Shown here in pieces: positions 7,563-9,742 of a DNA stretch of 9,742 nucleotides. A program made the translations under genes and the position numbers. The stretch's first letter is position 1. Every line of letters begins with the position of its first letter. This DNA is from an uncultured Ruminococcus sp. (GTDB taxonomy: Bacteria > Bacillota > Clostridia > Oscillospirales > Ruminococcaceae): assembly GCA_900539095.1 (NCBI GenBank), contig UQAR01000078.1, positions 1 to 9,742 on the forward strand, read 5' to 3'. Under the pieces are notes generated by a model. That model was not told where the DNA came from. It saw only the letters and a list, made by a program, of their open reading frames with translations, and did no database searches.

Positions 7563-8756
7563 TTACATATAGCTCTTGAATTCGTTGTTTTCTTTTCTTA
7601 TGCCCTCGACCTCAGCGTTTACCTGACTGATCTGAATGTCAAGCTGCTCCTTTTCAGCGTTGAGTGCCTTAGCCTTGTCCTGAAGTTTAACGATCTCCTC
7701 GTAAATGTCGCTGGCCTGCTTGCCAAGCTCCAGTGATTTAGCCTCAGTCTCAGCAATGCTTGCCTTAAGCTCATCGATCTTCTTGTTGTTCAGCTCGATC
7801 TGCTCCTGTGCGAACATTCTCATCTTTTCCATTGGACTCATACCCATGTTGTCGTCCTCCTCATTATTATTATTTGTATTATCGGCTTGTTCAGCCTTCT
7901 TTTCAGCTATCTCATCTTCAATAGACGGCATAGTAGATTCAGGTGCAGGGGATACCACCATGGTATCGTCAAGGCTTATAGGCTCGATAGAAGGCATCTC
8001 GACTTCGTCCATTGTCGGAACTTCCTCAGCCGCAGCAGCCTCAGCCTTTGCGTTCTCTTCTGCCTTAGCCTTTTCCTCAGCCTCCTTGAGTGCCTCAGGA
8101 GTTACAAGATGAACTGTCGTATCCTCAGGCTGAACAGGTGCAGAAACAGGCCCTGTCTTTGCAGGCCCATCAACGCCCGTGGCATACATATTGCTGTTTC
8201 TCTTTGCGATGCCACTTGCAAGACTTGCCGCCAGCGGATCAGCTATGTTCTGAGCAGGCTCTTCCTTTGGCTCAGGCTTAGACTCTACCTTAGGACCTTT
8301 GTATGTATTCATTCTCTTGAAGTGTTCGTCCATGCAGCCCTGAACTGCCTTGATGTCCTCAGGATCTTTGTTGAAAAATCCTGCGATATCGTTTACGCTC
8401 CTGCCTTTCTGGAGCATCGACGCAATAGCAGCTACACTGTGATCTACAAATCCGTCATCGTCCATAGCAAGATTTACAGTCACCTTTGCAGGATCGGCAT
8501 TCTCCTGCTTTTTGTTTTTCTTGCCGAAAAGCTCGCTCACTGACATATTCAGTACGCTCTTTTTCTGCTTTCCGCCCTCTTCACGATTTTCTCTTACAGG
8601 CTGTTCAAAGCTTGCGTAGTCAGGGAAGTGTTTCTCCAGTATTCTCGGAACATTGTCCTTAGGCATCTCCATTTCCTTTGCGATCTCAGGAATAGAGTAG
8701 CCCTCCTTATACAAACGAACGATCTTGTCGCTTATGCTTTCATTTTTCTTTGCCAA
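7563..8756 (-). CDS. Uncharacterised protein: two HTH-like repeats plus C-terminal coiled coil
   Basis: I do not recognise this protein. From the chosen TTG start it has 397 aa. Residues 12-44 form an HTH-like unit (VRLYKEGYSIPEIAKEM at 13-29), and residues 110-146 form a second with the same pattern (ASMLQKGRSVNDIAGFF at 112-128). G, S, I and A are shared at the same offsets and each unit ends in HF. Between them is a Lys/Glu-rich linker with SVSELFGKKNKKQ. Residues about 155-300 are low-complexity: Pro/Glu-rich, then Ala/Glu/Lys-rich (228-245), MPSIE twice (about 254 and 276), then an Asn/acidic linker (292-303). Residues 308-395 read as a long coiled coil with few Pro or Gly. No signal peptide or membrane segment is visible. 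DNA binding and oligomerisation are inferences. The TTG at 8756 is preferred because AAAGGA lies 9 nt upstream and gives MAKKNESISDK; the TTG at 8774 would place that site inside the gene. Confidence 0.85.
   Translation of the reverse strand: MAKKNESISDKIVRLYKEGYSIPEIAKEMEMPKDNVPRILEKHFPDYASFEQPVRENREEGGKQKKSVLNMSVSELFGKKNKKQENADPAKVTVNLAMDDDGFVDHSVAAIASMLQKGRSVNDIAGFFNKDPEDIKAVQGCMDEHFKRMNTYKGPKVESKPEPKEEPAQNIADPLAASLASGIAKRNSNMYATGVDGPAKTGPVSAPVQPEDTTVHLVTPEALKEAEEKAKAEENAKAEAAAAEEVPTMDEVEMPSIEPISLDDTMVVSPAPESTMPSIEDEIAEKKAEQADNTNNNNEEDDNMGMSPMEKMRMFAQEQIELNNKKIDELKASIAETEAKSLELGKQASDIYEEIVKLQDKAKALNAEKEQLDIQISQVNAEVEGIRKENNEFKSYM
7845..7861 (-). promoter_or_regulatory. Possible internal translation start (AGGAGG + ATG)
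   Basis: Inside the HTH/coiled-coil gene, AGGAGG (7861-7856) lies 8 nt before an in-frame ATG (7847-7845, Met304), preceded by an unstructured AATAATAATAAT run. This is closer to the ideal Shine-Dalgarno site than the gene's own start. A product starting here would be 94 aa (7563-7847) and consist only of the coiled coil. The signal could also arise by chance from Glu-Glu-Asp codons. Confidence 0.45.
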
Positions 8757-8765
8757 AGCAATCAA

Positions 8766-8771
8766 TCCTTT
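8766..8771 (-). promoter_or_regulatory. Ribosome binding site deciding the TTG start
   Basis: AAAGGA on the - strand lies 9 nt before the TTG at 8756, the same sequence and spacing as at ileS. Choosing this start removes six codons from the longest open frame. Confidence 0.75.
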
Positions 8772-8866
8772 CAATCAATTTCCAAAGGCCGTGACCGTCT
8801 GTAAATAAATACATTTCCACAACAAACGTTTAAGTAATTATGAACTGCCACGGCGACACTATATAT

Positions 8867-8895
8867 ATTATACAGCACAAAGCGTATTGTGTCAA
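8867..8895 (-). promoter_or_regulatory. Perfect-consensus sigma-A promoter of the HTH/coiled-coil gene
   Basis: TTGACA (8895-8890), a 17-bp spacer and TATAAT (8872-8867), an exact consensus. Transcription should start near 8860, giving a leader of about 100 nt. In that leader GCCGTG (8854-8849) can pair with CACGGC (8793-8788) just upstream of the ribosome binding site, a weak 6-bp long-range stem. No clear terminator was seen between this promoter and the end of the regulator gene at 8979. Confidence 0.92.
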
Positions 8896-8978
8896 TATAA
8901 AATATGCAATTTTTCTTCAAAAAGAGCAAAAAAATGAATATGGTTAAATGACTTATTATTTGCATAAAAATTAACAAA

Positions 8979-9635
8979 TCACAGTCCGCAGGAGCAGTCC
9001 TCAGGCAGTATAAAGTTCCTGCCGTTTATCTCCATCATACCCTCACGCCGCATTTTACCAAGCTCTGCCGAAAGAGCACTGCGGTCAACGCAGAGATAAT
9101 CCGCAAGCTGCTGACGGTCAAATTCCGTTGTTACCTTGCGGCAGCCGCTCTTTTTCACCTGTGCCGAAAGATAAGCCATTACACGTTCACGAATAGTCCT
9201 CGGCGTAATGACCTGTATCTTTTCATTGAGCCTGAGATTTTTCATAGCAGTTATCCTGAGAAGTCTTGCCGTCAAAGCAGGGCTGTCCTTTATAATAAGG
9301 TCAGGTGAAAGAAAAAGTGCACAGCACGGCGACTTTGTGCAAACGCTCACCGCCAGCGGCTCACCGGTGCAAGCGTATACCTCGCCGAAAAGCTGACCTT
9401 TTTCCAGCGGAGCGATTATGCTCCTCGTTCCCCATAGCTCGTCACGTTCAATGAGAGCGTTCCCCTCGAGAAGTATCCCGAAAACAGCCGTCTTGTCGCC
9501 GGCGTGAAAAATATAGCTGTCCTTGCTGAACTTTTTTATGCCCCCTGTAGAGCAGAGAAACTTTTCTGCCTCTTCCTTTTCCATTCCCTTAAAAAGCGGC
9601 GTGCCCCTGAGCACCTCGATATATCTTTCTTCCAT
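8979..9635 (-). CDS. Crp/Fnr-family transcriptional regulator
   Basis: A 218-aa cytoplasmic regulator of normal family length. Residues about 10-125 form the cyclic-nucleotide-binding-like beta-barrel (GTPLFKGM at 11-18, FHAGDKTAVFGILLEGNA at 43-60, KGQLFGEVYACTGE at 79-92). A long dimerisation helix follows (about 117-140), then a winged HTH with TIRERVMAYLSAQ (147-159) and RQQLADYLCVDRSALSAELG (174-193) as the helix-turn-helix. The Arg-Ser pair that contacts cAMP in E. coli CRP is not seen after the GE motif, so cAMP is an unlikely ligand. Nine cysteines occur (28, 89, 99, 104, 105, 165, 182, 214, 216), but not in the N-terminal spacing of FNR, so an Fe-S cluster is not claimed. The ATG follows AGGAAA (9646-9641). 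Autoregulation through the 9674-9689 palindrome is inferred. The effector and targets are unknown. Confidence 0.92.
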   Translation of the reverse strand: MEERYIEVLRGTPLFKGMEKEEAEKFLCSTGGIKKFSKDSYIFHAGDKTAVFGILLEGNALIERDELWGTRSIIAPLEKGQLFGEVYACTGEPLAVSVCTKSPCCALFLSPDLIIKDSPALTARLLRITAMKNLRLNEKIQVITPRTIRERVMAYLSAQVKKSGCRKVTTEFDRQQLADYLCVDRSALSAELGKMRREGMMEINGRNFILPEDCSCGL

Positions 9636-9673
9636 TTATCTTTCCTGCCTTTTACAAATTATTTTTATGTTTT

Positions 9674-9689
9674 TGTTGTAATTACAACA
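9674..9689. promoter_or_regulatory. 16-bp perfect palindrome, candidate Crp/Fnr operator
   Basis: TGTTGTAATTACAACA is a perfect inverted repeat 38 bp upstream of the regulator's ATG. Two 6-bp half-sites around a 4-bp AATT centre fit the form of Crp/Fnr operators such as TTGATnnnnATCAA. It lies downstream of the likely -10 box, where binding would repress. That this protein binds it is an inference. Confidence 0.6.
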
Positions 9690-9703
9690 GACTTTGTGAT
9701 AAG

Positions 9704-9714
9704 ATTATATTATA
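9704..9714 (-). promoter_or_regulatory. Probable -10 region of the Crp/Fnr gene, -35 cut off
   Basis: Two overlapping TATAAT hexamers (9714-9709 and 9709-9704) lie on the - strand at the very end of the genomic insert. The matching -35 box would fall beyond 9715, where adapter begins, so it cannot be seen. Confidence 0.5.
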
Positions 9715-9715
9715 A

Positions 9716-9742
9716 CTGTCTCTTATACACATCTCCGAGCCC
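9716..9742 (-). other. Illumina Nextera Read 2 adapter (artefact)
   Basis: Bases 9716-9734 are the reverse complement of the 19-bp Tn5 mosaic end (CTGTCTCTTATACACATCT), followed by CCGAGCCC, the start of the reverse complement of the Nextera Read 2 overhang. Genomic sequence ends at 9715. Confidence 0.98.

Noticed and set aside
7328..7579. 83-aa open frame on the + strand in the intergenic region
   Set aside because: It crosses two repeat-like elements and a terminator, has no clear ribosome binding site and resembles no known protein.
7887..8543. 218-aa open frame on the + strand opposite the HTH/coiled-coil gene
   Set aside because: It is antisense to a gene with its own promoter, ribosome binding site and terminator; its composition (Leu, Cys and Arg-rich) looks like a shadow frame.

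Overview
The window looks like a piece of a low-to-mid GC Clostridia (Firmicutes) chromosome, most like a gut Ruminococcus or other Oscillospiraceae. The reasons are AAAGGA-type ribosome binding sites, consensus sigma-A promoters, a T-box riboswitch in front of ileS, an IleS of the long clostridial type, a CmpB-family membrane protein and a Firmicutes-style Crp/Fnr regulator. The genus is inferred, not demonstrated. Both ends are not biological: bases 1-53 and 9716-9742 are Illumina Nextera (Tn5) adapter sequence, so the genomic insert is 54-9715.

Layout from left to right. valS (valyl-tRNA synthetase, + strand, 102-2729) ends in a strong terminator and faces ileS (isoleucyl-tRNA synthetase, - strand, 2931-6080), which has its own terminator. 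The 200-bp gap between them holds both terminators and one copy of a short dispersed palindromic repeat. Upstream of ileS lie a sigma-A promoter (6405-6433) and a roughly 255-nt T-box leader (6143-6398) with an AUC (Ile) specifier, an antiterminator and a terminator. Next on the - strand come a five-helix membrane protein of the CmpB 'ABC transporter permease' family (6452-7225), an intergenic stretch with two more repeat-like elements and a terminator, a 397-aa unrecognised protein with two HTH-like repeats and a long C-terminal coiled coil (7563-8756), and a Crp/Fnr-family regulator (8979-9635) with a perfect 16-bp palindrome in its leader.

How it works together. The two synthetases supply Val-tRNA and Ile-tRNA; ileS is switched on by uncharged tRNA-Ile through the T-box. 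Each - strand gene has its own recognisable promoter or promoter part, so this looks like a set of single-gene units and not one operon. The Crp/Fnr protein probably controls itself through its palindrome. No other copy of that site was noticed, so a link to the neighbours is unproven.

The window is mostly housekeeping. The parts that deserve a second look are the tandem-HTH/coiled-coil protein, including a near-ideal internal ribosome binding site that could yield a coiled-coil-only isoform, and the non-canonical T-box bulge. No CRISPR array, tRNA, rRNA, transposase or phage gene was seen.
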